64,000 bases of DNA from Odontocerum albicorne (taxonomy: Eukaryota; Arthropoda; Insecta; Trichoptera; Odontoceridae), in assembly GCA_949825065.1 (NCBI GenBank), contig OX463846.1, positions 20,159,413 to 20,223,412 on the forward strand, given 5' to 3'. A program made the translations under genes and the position numbers. Of this stretch, positions 1-11,275 are shown piece by piece. The notes beneath the pieces are model-generated. The model was given only the letters and a program-made list of their open reading frames with translations. It did not search any database and was not told the DNA's origin. Every line of letters starts with the position of its first letter. Position 1 is the stretch's first letter.

Positions 1-182
1 TAACGCCTATTTTGAAACCAAAGATAAATCGTTCTACACGACTGGCATAGAAAAGTTAGGAAAGCGTTGGAATGAATGTATCGCTCTTGAAGGAGACTAT
101 GTTGATGAATAAAGAATAATTTTGACAAACAAATGTTGTTTTAGTAGTTAGTCCTGGCCCTTATTGATTGATGTAATACGTC
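1..182 (+). mobile_element. Mariner transposase C-terminal end, truncated by the window edge
   Basis: The first 111 bases read in one frame as the last part of a mariner-family transposase: a segment with FYTTGIEKLGKRWNECI, then LEGDYVDE and a stop. The pattern FY..GI.KL..RW followed by G.Y and a stop is the usual C-terminus of mariner transposases, after the catalytic core. About 70 bases of non-coding sequence follow, with a stretch around GGCCCTTATTGATTG that resembles a mariner 3' end. The catalytic part lies outside the window. It belongs to a different subfamily from the mariners at 4.2, 6.1 and 36.5 kb, whose C-terminus reads differently. Family assignment is from motif recognition; the right boundary is approximate. 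Confidence 0.7.
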
Positions 183-639
183 CGTCATATTGTAAAAAGC
201 AATGTTTTATATCAAAGCTTCGTAATTTTTAAACAAAGATAATTCTTTGTTTTTATGAAAAGTATAATATATTTTTAAATATGGAATAATGTAATCGTTT
301 TAGGGGAATTCTATTAGTAAAATATTGATTTTTGCCTGCCAGTTTATAAACCAGAAGTTTTAGTCTTCAATCTATGGTGACATATATGATACTGTGTTGG
401 ATACCTTTGTTTATTTAACTAGTGTTTCCAATTAACACCAAAATATGATCTAAATTGACAAGATTAGGAGTATCGAACTATCTTGTTAAATATTAGTTAT
501 ACTTTGGCATTATTTTACATTCGCGACTAACTGGAAAGCTTTTTTGGTTTAATATTTAGTTATGAGTTTGATTGATGGTTCGTTCAATTGAAGTTCATTC
601 AATCTATTTTTATCATATTTAGGCTTGATAACATTTTTC
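183..639. other. AT-rich DNA, nothing recognised
   Basis: No coding pattern, terminal repeat or tandem repeat that I can support. A short open frame at 588-824 overlaps the antisense LINE to its right and has no sign of being coding. Confidence 0.5.
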
Positions 640-1330
640 TAATTTTCGTAATCACTTCCCATTCATTCCTATTATGGGTACGTTGTTTTCAGTATTTTTT
701 TTATTTCCAGCCACATTTCTTTTCCTTATTTTACCTTTTACCTTGGTCGCCATTCCAGTACTTACTGGTGCCACCTATCATCGGTCAATGTGCCCTGCTC
801 ATCTTTGAGAGGCTATTCTCGTAGCGACATCTGTAACTTACGTTTGCTGCTTTATCCATTCATCGTCATCTGGTTCAGTAATTAGATATTCAGCATTCTT
901 CTCTCTATGGCCTTTTGTGTCATCCTGAGCTTATGCATTATTTTCTTTGTGAACTTTACCATAAAAAACCCACTTGTCAGTACTGGGACACATTAATCAA
1001 ATAGGTTTTTCTCCAGATATTTCTGGAGATTTCTCTTAATTTCTGCATGCATTTCCCAAGTTTTAAGACACGTCCAAGATATACGAACTTTTTTGATCGT
1101 CTTTCCCCCGACTATGATAAGTGCTGTGTTGCTCGTGACTTCGATTTTACTGTAGTAATTCTTAAGGCCTATAAGTGGCGATGTTCATCTTATTTATATG
1201 AACATTTACTCAATATGATTATCGTCGTTAGCGAGCAGTACGATATCATCTGCAAACCGCAAGTTACTAAAGTATTGGCCATTGATGTAGATGCCTCTAT
1301 TATTCCAGTCCAGTATCTATAATATATCTT
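640..1330 (-). mobile_element. RTE-like non-LTR retrotransposon fragment with FADD box (LINE B)
   Basis: Read on the minus strand from about 1330 down, broken frames give, in order: GIYINGQYFSNL and RFADDIVLLAN (reverse-transcriptase motif with the catalytic FADD at 1245-1256), then LPVLTSGFF-like sequence (usual ..VLTYGC..), then KLRMTQKAIERRMLNI, then LTDDRWHQ and VLEWRPR. This order (palm domain, thumb, the AMERRML segment, then the DRW...EWRPR tail) is that of RTE-clade reverse transcriptases. The tail matches the copy at 59340-59760. Several stops and frame changes show it is dead. The 5' part (endonuclease, fingers) is missing. Boundaries are approximate. Confidence 0.7.
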
Positions 1331-2932
1331 ACAGAACGAGATTAAAGGTTTTGGTGAAATATATGTGTAATGAAAAAGTAATGAGCTATAAAAAAATATC
1401 AATCATAAAAAATACTTAAGTATTGTACGTATATGTACAAATTAAACACATTGGCGATGAGTGTTGAAGCTCATAAAGGCTTTGAGTTCTTGAAGCGTCA
1501 CACACGTCGCTTCAATTGGCTTTGAACAATATTTCTCTCTTATTTGGTTTTTCGCTCAAGTAAATTAATCATATCGTTCAAGAGAAGAAAAATCAAACGC
1601 GACAGGTTGAGAAATAAGACATATTTCTAAATTCAAAACCAGAGAAAAATAAAATCACCGTAATTGTATATACTCGTAGTTCGGAATACTAAAATCATGG
1701 CCTAGGTCCAGTAAATTAAATTAATCAGCTGTTTTTGGGGCCTTCTCCAAAATTACAATTTGATGTCTTGAATTTATTGGTTTTATTTATCAACACTCAT
1801 TGGATATAACGTGGCTCTAGAGAGGATAGGTTCTATGTCGATATTGCTACCTTATCTGCTTATGCTTATTGAAAGTTTTTTCGCTTATTGAAAGTTTCAT
1901 TTCGTATTACAAACATAAAAATACTTTTATAAAATGTTTTTTTTTTTTCAAATTAAAAAAATAATATTTTATATTAAATTACATAGTTAACAGCGCATAA
2001 GTATTCGATAAATTCAATAATTTATTAAAAAATGTTTGATATACTCGTATATCTGCAGTTTAAGTTATAACTTTAAAGGGGCGAACGTCCTTTTTTTGGT
2101 AAAATAAATTATTTCCAAAGAACTTTAATAATGTTTAAACTATAAACCTATACATTACGCGTATATTGTTCGTTGTGATATTATGAACCTCGGAAAATCA
2201 AGCTTTTCTCATCAGCATCAACTGTTGAATTTTTCATTTAAGATATGGTTGATGAATGTGATACTACCAACAGCGTTGATGATCATTGGCAGTCTTATTT
2301 CTTCATTAAAATATATTTAATGAAGACATAAAGCTTTCAAATTTTCAATTATAAATTTTGTATACCCGTATTATAAGCAAATGATGACTAGGAACACAGT
2401 TGTGCTTGGGTTTATTTCAACAAAAATATTTTCATAAATTACAGTCCACTTGATATTTGCGGCCACTGCCGGAAGGGATTTTTTGTGTTGCTGCTTTATT
2501 TCCAATTTGGACCCTTATTTTAATTATTCACATTCAATAAATTATTACAATTATGAACCCAGGTATGTGAATTTTTCACGATCTTCGATCACACTCTGAT
2601 CTTCGAGTATTTTTCAAAGACCCTTACAATCACCTTAAAGCACGGATGTAAACTTGATCTCGAGAAAGCGATAACATTTTGTTGAACATATTTACATAAT
2701 GTATAATACTAGTACATCAAAATTTTATCACCATAAATTTTTGTTCAAGGCAAAAAGAAAACTTAAACTGGTTCAAATAATTATGAAATTATTTTTCTTA
2801 AATACTGAAATTAATTTTAATTATATTTATTTGAGGATTTTCACTATATATATTCGCCTTTCGAATAACACCACGTCATGTCCACTTTTAGGTAGGCAGA
2901 AAGGACAGATCGGCTTTCACTGAGTCCAAATC
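1331..2932. other. AT-rich DNA without recognised genes
   Basis: No coding pattern found. Two copies of the dispersed 8-mer TACTCGTA occur, at 1671 and 2042, and a related TACCCGTA near 2363. Confidence 0.5.
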
Positions 2933-3869
<937 letters not shown>

Positions 3870-4836
3870 CACAAGTATTTCTCGATTAGTGCGGTTTCGC
3901 TAAGTGAAATTTGATTTGATGCATTTTTTCGAAATATGAGAGGTGTGTGTTACTGATGAAATAATTGGCATTGGAAAAGAAAGATGTTAAGATATTGTAA
4001 AATAAACATTGTTAAAAACATACAGAAGAACTCGGCAATAATGATCCTGTTGATTTTGAATAACAGCGTGTTTTTGATGAAGTAAATTGTAAAGTAAAAG
4101 AAGTGAAACCTAGCAAAAAATTATTCAAAATTAATTTGACAAGTAAGGAACAAATTATGGACGATGATACAAACATTAAAAAAAACGTGTACGTCCTCTG
4201 AAACCTGGAAACATATACGAGTATTAGCTGCTACAGAATAATGCATTGGGTGTTAACATAAGTTGTGGCCGTTTTTTCCAAATTTAAAAATGAGCACCAA
4301 AAGTAAAACAAAATGGTAAAGGTTATACGTCATTCAAAACAAAATTTTCTGCTCTACAAGATATTGTGTTTGCTTTTACGTTACATATATATATTATTTT
4401 ATTTGATTACAAGCCTTCAAAATGGAATGTCAAGTAGACGAAAGTGAGCATTTTCGACACCTCCTTCTGTTCGCGTTCAATCGAGGGAATAAAGCTGCCA
4501 AAGCTGCTCACGATATTTGCGAAGGACACAACTTATGTTAACAACTTAACACCTTATATAAAGAAACGAAGAAAAAATACTCGGTTATTTTGTTTAAAAA
4601 ATAACTACATAATAATCGAAACTTTTTTATATGTATCTACGTTCCTGTTTTAAATTAAAAAAAAAGATTAATATCATTGTTTTAACTCTGAATTTATTTT
4701 GTAATAATAGGTTTAAAAAATGTATTGTAATAATATTATAGAACCATCACCTTATTTTGTATTGAAGACGGCTTTTTAAGTAACATAGTGCGGATTTTTT
4801 AAGTACGTGTAAACCGCACTTATCGAGGAATTATTG
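3870..4836. mobile_element. Pogo/Tigger-like DNA element with a nested mariner
   Basis: The left end reads TA then CACAAGTATTTCTCGATTAG followed by TGCGG. The right end, reverse-complemented, reads TA then CAATAATTCCTCGATAAG followed by TGCGG. These are imperfect terminal inverted repeats of about 24 bp with flanking TA, and the ..CTCGATTA.. form resembles pogo/Tigger-type ends. The interior minus the nested mariner (4246-4555) is about 657 bp. Its left half has broken open frames (for example DPVDFE..RVFDEVNCKVKEV) that I cannot assign. It is either a non-autonomous element or an internally deleted one. Superfamily is inferred from TIR shape and TA flanks only. Confidence 0.6.
4246..4555 (+). 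mobile_element. Internally deleted mariner, about 310 bp
   Basis: The left end starts TTGGGTGTTAACATAAGTTG, the same as the mariners at 6089 and 36497. The right end carries the inverted form GGACACAACTTATGTTAAC at 4524-4542, then diverges. An open frame at 4422-4541 begins MECQVDESEHFRHLLLFAFN, the N-terminal helix-turn-helix of the same transposase. After about 34 residues it runs straight into the 3' inverted repeat. About 0.9 kb of a roughly 1.3-kb element is therefore missing. The element sits inside the pogo-like element, so it arrived later. It contains no catalytic domain and could only have moved in trans. Confidence 0.85.
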
Positions 4837-6088
4837 TACTACAAACACGTTCGGGTGCTACTGTAGCTGTCAGACGTGATTTATCCTTCTCTATTTGAAT
4901 TTTCAATGTAAATCGTGATTTATTAGATTTTTGGTTATTCATAATGTACAATATTCAATATATTTATAGTTTATTACTAGATTAGTTTTAGTTAACATAA
5001 CAGAGTATTTTTCATCATTTTACTTTAGTTATTTTAATATTGCAGTCATATTATAATTGGGTAATATTTAAAGAATTGATGATTTTTATTTTTGATCAAC
5101 GTTCGTTTTCCGAGTGATATTTCAACGTTCGTTTTCCGAGTGATATTTCAATTCGATTGATCTTTCTCTCGCTCAAAGTTTTCAAAATGTCGGTGGCGTT
5201 TGCACCTTTAGGACTCACTTGAAGACAATTATTTTAGGGAAGTTTTATCAAAATTTATGATTATGTATGTATGATTAACAAATACACACACACTCTACAA
5301 TCCACTCCACCTAAAGCCGAATGTATTACTATACACATATCTGAAAATCTACAAAAGTTTCTTCGTAGTTTATCTTTTCTCGGTAAGTTTTCTGTGGTTT
5401 TTTAACCAAATATGCCGATATGTAAAAGTTCTTAATCTCATAAGCGTAGTCCCTACTTGCCTTTCCTTACAATCGATTTTTTTTTTTTTTTAACTATCAG
5501 TAATAGTGGGTTCCAATCCCGAGTTAGAGAACTCTTGAAAGTAGTGCTATATAAACGATGTTATATAGATTGTTATTTTATTATTATTATCTTATTGTAT
5601 TAGTAAAATTATTGGCCAAACATTGTTTAAATTATTTGAAGATGATCCTTGACATTAAAGAACTAAGTGTAAATAAATTGATATAAACAGAGATTACCCC
5701 TTGCTTTAAATCAATTTGTTCAGTTCCGAATTAAGCATTTAAACAGTTTTAAGTCGATAAATTATGTTATTTCATTTTCATACTTGTTTGTTTTTGTAGA
5801 ATTCCATTATTATAATTAATCCAGATTACTCATAGATTACGCTTTCTACATAAGATTAAAGTTATCCCTTCGTAATGTCTGAATGTTGTGAGTTTCACAT
5901 AAATATAATGAATAGTTCTATTTATAATCAAAACTATTAAAATTTTAACCAATACCCGGATCCAGCACGGGTCAGCTTTTTTATACTTGCTTACACAATC
6001 GGACGAAAGTTTATTGACAATTTTAAAAAAATGCCCCTGTCTTGTTCATGCGTTGTTTGTACGCAAGTGCTAAGAGAAAGATTAATTA
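4837..6088. other. AT-rich DNA without recognised genes
   Basis: Apart from the 26-bp tandem duplication listed separately, I see no coding or mobile-element structure. Confidence 0.5.
5101..5152. repeat. 26-bp two-copy tandem duplication
   Basis: GTTCGTTTTCCGAGTGATAT plus TTCAA(C/T) occurs twice in direct succession, 5101-5126 and 5127-5152, differing only at the last base. It is a recent local duplication. Confidence 0.95.
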
Positions 6089-6246
6089 TTAGGTGTTAAC
6101 ATAAGTTGTGTCCGTTTTTTTTTCAAATTAAAAATGAGCACCAAAAGTAAAACAAAATGATAAAGGTTATATGTTACGTCATTCGAAAAAAAAATCTGCT
6201 CTACAAGATATTGTGTTTGCTTTTACGTTACATATATTATTTTATT

Positions 6247-6484
6247 GTTTTTTATTTTTAACAAACACTGTTTATTCCACTTTTTTGTGACGGTATAACC
6301 CTACCGGTTTCAAGGCTTTCACCTCCTCTTTAGGGGAGCGCGTTTGCGCTCCCCTGAAGATGAGGTGAAAGCCTTGAAACCGGTAGGGTTATACCGTCAC
6401 AAAAAACTGGAATAAACAGTGCTTGTTAAAAATAAATTACAATGTCTTTAAACCTCCACAACGTTAATGCCTTAACTATAAACA
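6247..6484. mobile_element. Foldback repeat inserted in the mariner, with 15-bp target duplication
   Basis: A 238-bp insert is flanked by a perfect 15-bp direct repeat (6232-6246 and 6485-6499) of the mariner sequence it interrupts. Two arms of about 83 bp, roughly 6260-6342 and 6344-6428, are inverted copies with only a handful of mismatches. They meet at a 9-bp GC-rich hairpin with a GTTT loop (GGGGAGCGC / GCGCTCCCC, 6333-6354). The right side carries an extra tail of about 50 bp, up to TTAACTATAAACA. A second copy in the opposite orientation lies at 46049-46317. A 15-bp duplication is longer than most DNA transposons make, so the mechanism is open. Confidence 0.9.
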
Positions 6485-6517
6485 ATATATTATTTTATTT
6501 GATTACAAGCCTTCAAA

Positions 6518-7024
6518 ATGGAATGTCAAGAAGACGAAAGTGAGCATTTTCGACGCCGCCTTCTGTTCGCGTTCAATCGAGGGAATAAAGCTACCAAAGC
6601 TGCTCGCGATATTTGCGAAGTATATGGTGAAGATGCTATGAATGAAAGGACAGCTCGTCGATGGTTTTTGCGTTTCAAATATGGTAATTTTGACCTGAAA
6701 GACATGGAGCGTTCCGGATGACCAGTGGATATCAATGAGGACCACTTAAATCATATTATTCATGAAGATCTCCTTCAAACCACCTTAGAATTGGCTGAGC
6801 AGATGAATTGTAGTCACATGACTGTATACCGCTATCTTAAATCAATGGGAAAAGTCCAGAAGTTCGGCGCTTGGGTTCCACATGTTTTGAGTGAAAACAA
6901 CAAAAATCAACGTTCGACAATTTCTGCTGGTTTACTCGCGCGTCATCGAGCTACGCATGGCCACAATCAAGGGTTCCTTTACAGCATCATTACTGATTTC
7001 AGATGGCGGTATACAGTCATGTGA
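6518..7024 (+). pseudogene. Mariner transposase N-terminal fragment with internal stop
   Basis: The frame opens with MECQEDESEHFRRRLLFAFN and runs through the two helix-turn-helix segments of the mariner DNA-binding domain: FNRGNKATKAARDICEVYGE, then RTARRWFLRFKYGNFDLKD. It then stops at 6719-6721 (TGA), where the inverted arm of the same element keeps CGA (Arg). The same frame reopens as PVDINEDHLNHIIHEDLLQT, the second helix-turn-helix AEQMNCSHMTVYRYLKS, and LSENNKNQRSTISAGLLARH, the linker before the catalytic core. It ends at the inversion junction just where the first catalytic Asp motif (TGDEKW in the family) should be, so it has no catalytic residues. Confidence 0.9.
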
Positions 7025-7303
7025 TTACAATTCATCTGCTCAGCCACTTTTACGGTGGTTGAAAGGGATCTTCATGAATAATATGGTTTAAGCGGTCCTC
7101 ATCGAAGTCCACTGGTCGTCCGGAACGCTCCATGTCTTTCAGGTCGAAATTACCGTCTTTGAAACGCAAAACCATCAATTCATAGCATCTTCCCCGTACA
7201 CTTCGCAAATATCGCAAGCAGTTTCGGTAGCTTTATTCCCTCGATTGAACGCGAACAGAAGGAGGTGTCGAAAATGCTCACTTTCGTCTACTTGACATTC
7301 CAT
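6995..7303 (-). pseudogene. Inverted second copy of the mariner transposase N-terminus
   Basis: The complement of 7301-7303 is the start codon. Reading leftward gives the same MECQ.DESEHFRHLL...FNRGNKA.K start and N-terminal helices as the copy at 6518, with short deletions and frame changes. It reaches only to the MTVY segment near 7010. It keeps the CGA Arg codon that is a stop in the left arm. It is not a gene and forms one arm of the palindromic element. Confidence 0.85.
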
Positions 7304-7396
7304 TTTGAAGGCTTGTAATCAAATAAAATAATATATGTAACGTAAAAGCAAACACAATAAAATTTTGTAGAACAGAAAATTTTCTTTCGAAAGACG

Positions 7397-7404
7397 TACG
7401 AGTA
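7397..7404. repeat. Dispersed micro-insertion TACTCGTA/TACGAGTA (reference copy; 21 in window)
   Basis: Copies start at 1671, 2042, 4216, 7397, 15454, 15775, 16613, 24717, 26186, 35497, 39186, 39738, 40788, 40886, 41097, 45821, 49301, 52926, 53834, 54092 and 54650, in both orientations. At 7397 the mariner arm reads GACGTA-CGAGTA-TAACC, where the deleted sister at 4.3 kb reads GACGTATAACC. That is a 6-bp insertion that leaves TA on both sides of CGAG. SINE tails at 40886 and 49301 also carry it in opposite orientations. Positions were found by reading, so a few may be missed. Confidence 0.75.
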
Positions 7405-7490
7405 TAACCTTTACCATTTTGTTTTACTTTTGGTGCTCATTTTTAAATTTGGAAAAAAACGGACACAACTTATGTTAACACCCAACCCAA

Positions 7491-7956
7491 TACATGTATT
7501 AGTTTTCACATAAAAAGTAATATATCATTTTATAAATAGTAAGAAAACATTTTAAGGCCGAATCCTAATTTAACTTAGTTTAAATCTTCTGTAACGATTC
7601 TTATCAGAGTTCTAAGTTAGTCTATGAAAATAGGAAGAATAGTTAAAAAAGAACCCATTATTTATAATTTGAAACAAGTTTCTTAAAATAATCCTCTTCT
7701 TTTTCAATTTCGAAGTTTTTTTCCTTTTCGATAGTTTGAAGAACTTGACACCAAAAGGAAAAAAAATATAACAAAGATATAAATTCAGAAGTTCCAAAAA
7801 ATTATGGAAAAAATATTTATTCTTAACTATCTTTTGTTGACGGCTAAACGTTCAAATAAATCGAGCCTTACGTTTTGGTGTTGAATGCTGGAACATACCC
7901 GTATATTAAATAAAATATTAAATTTCCAGTTTTACATAAAATGATCTTCTACATAT
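7491..7956. other. AT-rich DNA, nothing recognised
   Basis: A minus-strand open frame at 7612-7797 is low-complexity and has no recognisable protein pattern. Confidence 0.5.
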
Positions 7957-8175
7957 GACGGTCTCAGTGTTCTAGTTGGATAGACGTCAGTCTTCCGAAC
8001 CGGGGGTTACGTATTCAATTTGGTTTTACGAATTCCAACCCATTAATTCCTAATTATTGACAAGAGTTCTAGTCTGTTTTCACCTAAGGCCCTCTTAAGA
8101 TAATTTTAGTTGGTTGGAACAGACTATCTCTTGTAAATAAATTTGTCAGATTGAACTCTGCACAATGAAGGTGTA
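7957..8175 (+). mobile_element. tRNA-derived SINE copy
   Basis: The head GTCTCAGTGTTCTAGTTGGA resembles a tRNA-type A box. It is followed at the expected spacing by GGGGGTTACGTATTCAATTT (decayed B box). The body contains the phrase (A)CCTAAGGCCCTCTTAAGA and GTTGGTTGGAA, shared with the SINE copies at 33.2, 49.2, 55.1 and 60.9 kb. It is a degenerate copy. Confidence 0.7.
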
Positions 8176-11100
8176 ATTAAAGAAATAAGTGTGTTAGGAA
8201 GACTATTATTTTTGACTAATTAGTTTAAGATAAGTAGATACGTGTTGTTTTTTTACTTATCTTTTGACTGTAGATCATCAATGAGGTAGAATCTACTTTC
8301 CCAGGAGTATGGGCTATCAGTTAATCTTCCATATTTTGGAAGTATGTCTGGTGGTTGATTGACAGGAAGATTGTTCTGAACAAACCATCCCCTGTTCATT
8401 GTTTTCATCTGTGCGTACTTATAAGCGAAATTAGATATTATGATATGTAAGAGTATCTTGTGTAAAACAGTGAAATGAATTTAATTTAAGAGATCCTATT
8501 AGAATATTGAAATACAGAATTTATCAAGTACTTTCAATAAAATATGTTGGTACAATTATTTCCGAATTTGAAAACTGTTTTGCAAAAAATACTTAACATT
8601 CTATACTTTAGTAAGCCACTTTAAATTCGGGTAATTTAAGGATTATTTTGGCTGGAATTTTTAAAATGAGTGTTTCATTTTAAAAATATTTTGTGCGTAC
8701 GATTATTTTCGACTCTAAAAACATATTATTTTCCCGTAAATATTTTATTTGATGTTAAATTTAATTAAAAATTGCGGAAATCGTAATGTTTTTAAACTCA
8801 ATGTAGCAGTTTTATCGAATAATATGACTTTATTAGATCTGTAAGAAATTAAATATACGTGTCTACCCTATTCATAAGTAAGAAATTGAGTCTCCTATAC
8901 ATGAACATATTTTCACTCATCCTGTTTGTTTCATTAAATTCATTATTACTGAATTCTACAAAAATATTTTTCCTCCAGATAATGTACTTCAGTTTTCACT
9001 TTGTTGTCAATTTGTCTATCTGTAGTGGAATTAGCGATCGATCACATTTAGCTGGAAACAATTATTAAGACAGACGAACTGAATGCAAAAAGCATTTACA
9101 GGGTGACTGGTATTTTTATCTTCCCTTTCGGGAAGAGGTGGATTTGCGGATGAAAGAGTTTTTGACTAAAATACTCGTGATAATAAAAACGAATGAGCAT
9201 GCTTTTTGATTATTCTTTAAAAGTATAGTGATATGAAATATTTTTTTAATTTAGATTTTTTTCTACATTTAATATATAATTTTGATGACATATGATATAC
9301 TTAAAAAAATATAAGTTGACTTAGAATAATTATTCTGGTTTTGAAATAATATTGATTTCAGATTACATTTCCCGATAATTCGTATGTGTGTATATAAAAA
9401 AAGTCATGAAAAGAATAAAAAAAAATACTCCATATTTTTTTATTAAGTGCGCAAGTTTAAAACTTTAAGATGAATTCTTGAAAACATTGAACACAGTTCT
9501 TCGGTCTATCAATATGATACAATGTATTACAAAATAAAAAAAAATTTAAAATGAAAAATACGCATTACACATTTAAAAATCAAATGTATACCATATTATG
9601 TATTATAGTACGTTTTAATATAAATATTATTTCAAATATAACGATGTATTGTTAAAGGAAACATAAAAAATGAACATTTCTTTATTAGAATTTGAAAATG
9701 TATAGAACTATTTGAAAAGAGGAATATGAGTGATAAAACCTTATTTCAATTTCATTCCTTAAATTTCAAAAGACACAATAAAAATGTTCCTTGAAAGGAT
9801 ACCATACTAGAGAAAACAAAAGGTCGAAAAGAAATTTCCGTTGATATTAAATATTTCTAACGAATTGATTAAGCTCCCCGTTAGTTTACTTATTGATTTT
9901 TTTGCGAATCTTACAAATTAATAAAAAAAAAACTGGAACATTCCGTGGCGTGCCTAAACGTTCAGTGCTTGTTTTTATCACAGTTGAATCCAAAAGCTTT
10001 GAAATGCATTTCTCTAGTCACAAAGATATAATAATTAAGTACATAGGGAAATCTCTTTTAAGCCAACGGACACTGCAAAGCAGGATTAATAGTGATTAAC
10101 CGAGAACAAAGCCTTCTTAGGACTCATCATTATATAATGAATATCTCTGCCTCGTAATCCGGAAATCGATAAACGCTATTAATAGAAAAGTTCTTTACAA
10201 ATGTAGTAAACTTCCTAAGTGAAAATAGCTAAGGGTTATATTTCACTAATTAATGAATTTATATGAATAGCCTGCTAAGAAAACAGTATTTCAAAAGATT
10301 CAGTACTAAGTAATGCCCAACTTTTATGTTATACTTATAACATATGATAATAAAAGTAAATGTTGGACTTTATTTGACCATTAACTCAAAACAGGACTTA
10401 ATAAGTATCTGGGAGTTTTGTGAACAATTTCCTTGTTATCCGCCATGGTTTGATTGTTATATTCCTGATATATTCCAGACATAAAAGTCATTGTTATTTC
10501 TTAATGATAATTGCATTTGAATATCTTTGGTGATATTATTGAATAACATTTTATCAAATATAACATTGGGTGCTTTTAATGGGAAGTTTTATTAGTTGGC
10601 AGCGCTGTACATAATAATAAAAAAATCGAAAATGAAGAAAAACAGGAATGAAAATGAATATTAATTTGATATAACTCTAAGTAAAAAAAAAACGATTTTT
10701 ATTTTTCAGTTAACGTACGCTTATGACTGGCACTGACTGACACTTATGAATTGTGGCGTAAAATTAAATAACTGGTAGAATGCGAATTTACTCTGAATTA
10801 AAAATGCTTCGTAATATAATTTCGAATAAAATGAAAATAGAATTTCCCCACAATTTTCACCGTTAAGATATCTTTTTTTTTTATAATAATTACGAAGGTT
10901 GATTTAAAGTTACTAATTGAGAAATTTATAAACAAGTTTTGAGTTTCCAAATCTAAAGATCTTTAAAAGTTGAGATTATAAATGATGTAAAAAATATGAC
11001 GGAATTAGAAAAAAATGAGCAAATGAATTTTACCTTACTTTTATACCTTAATATGTGAAATGTTCGTTAGTAAAAACATATAAGCTTTATTTTCTGTAAA

Positions 11101-11275
11101 TAAGAATAAAATTAAGATGGTTATGGATTACCCGATCGGGACCAAATATTTTATGTAAAAACCTGGCCAGTGCTCTTTAGGGAAGAAAATAAATTCTACT
11201 TGTAATTTTAAATTAAAAAACGGTTAATTAGATAAGGTATTCCCATGTTGACCGAATCTAACCTTATTACATAAT
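8176..11275. other. 3.1 kb of AT-rich DNA without recognised genes
   Basis: Only short, low-complexity open frames (for example 8859-9068 and 9893-10099) with no family resemblance. No terminal repeats or tandem arrays noted. Confidence 0.45.

Larger units (their letters stand above)
6089..7490. mobile_element. Palindromic (head-to-head) mariner element
   Basis: A mariner 5' half runs rightward from its TIR at 6089 through the start codon at 6518 into the transposase. From about 6990 the sequence switches to an inverted copy of the same 5' half, running back through the start codon (complement of 7301-7303) to a second 5' TIR ending at 7485 or 7490. TA flanks are at 6087-6088 and 7491-7492. 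The true 3' half, including the catalytic core, is absent. The junction near 6985-6997 has microhomology (TGATTTCAGATGG here against TGATTTAAGATGG in the inverse arm's parent sequence), so an aberrant repair or snap-back copy is likely. The right TIR has a 5-bp duplication (CCCAACCCAA). A foldback repeat (6247-6484) interrupts the left arm only. Confidence 0.88.

Noticed and set aside
6354..6398. Complete hammerhead ribozyme in the foldback repeat (CTGAAGA...GAAA...GTC)
   Set aside because: Core-like motifs and a short stem II can be drawn. However, stem III needs a bulge, no stem I partner is present, and the 46-kb copy changes the first core base. Kept only as a question within the foldback finding.
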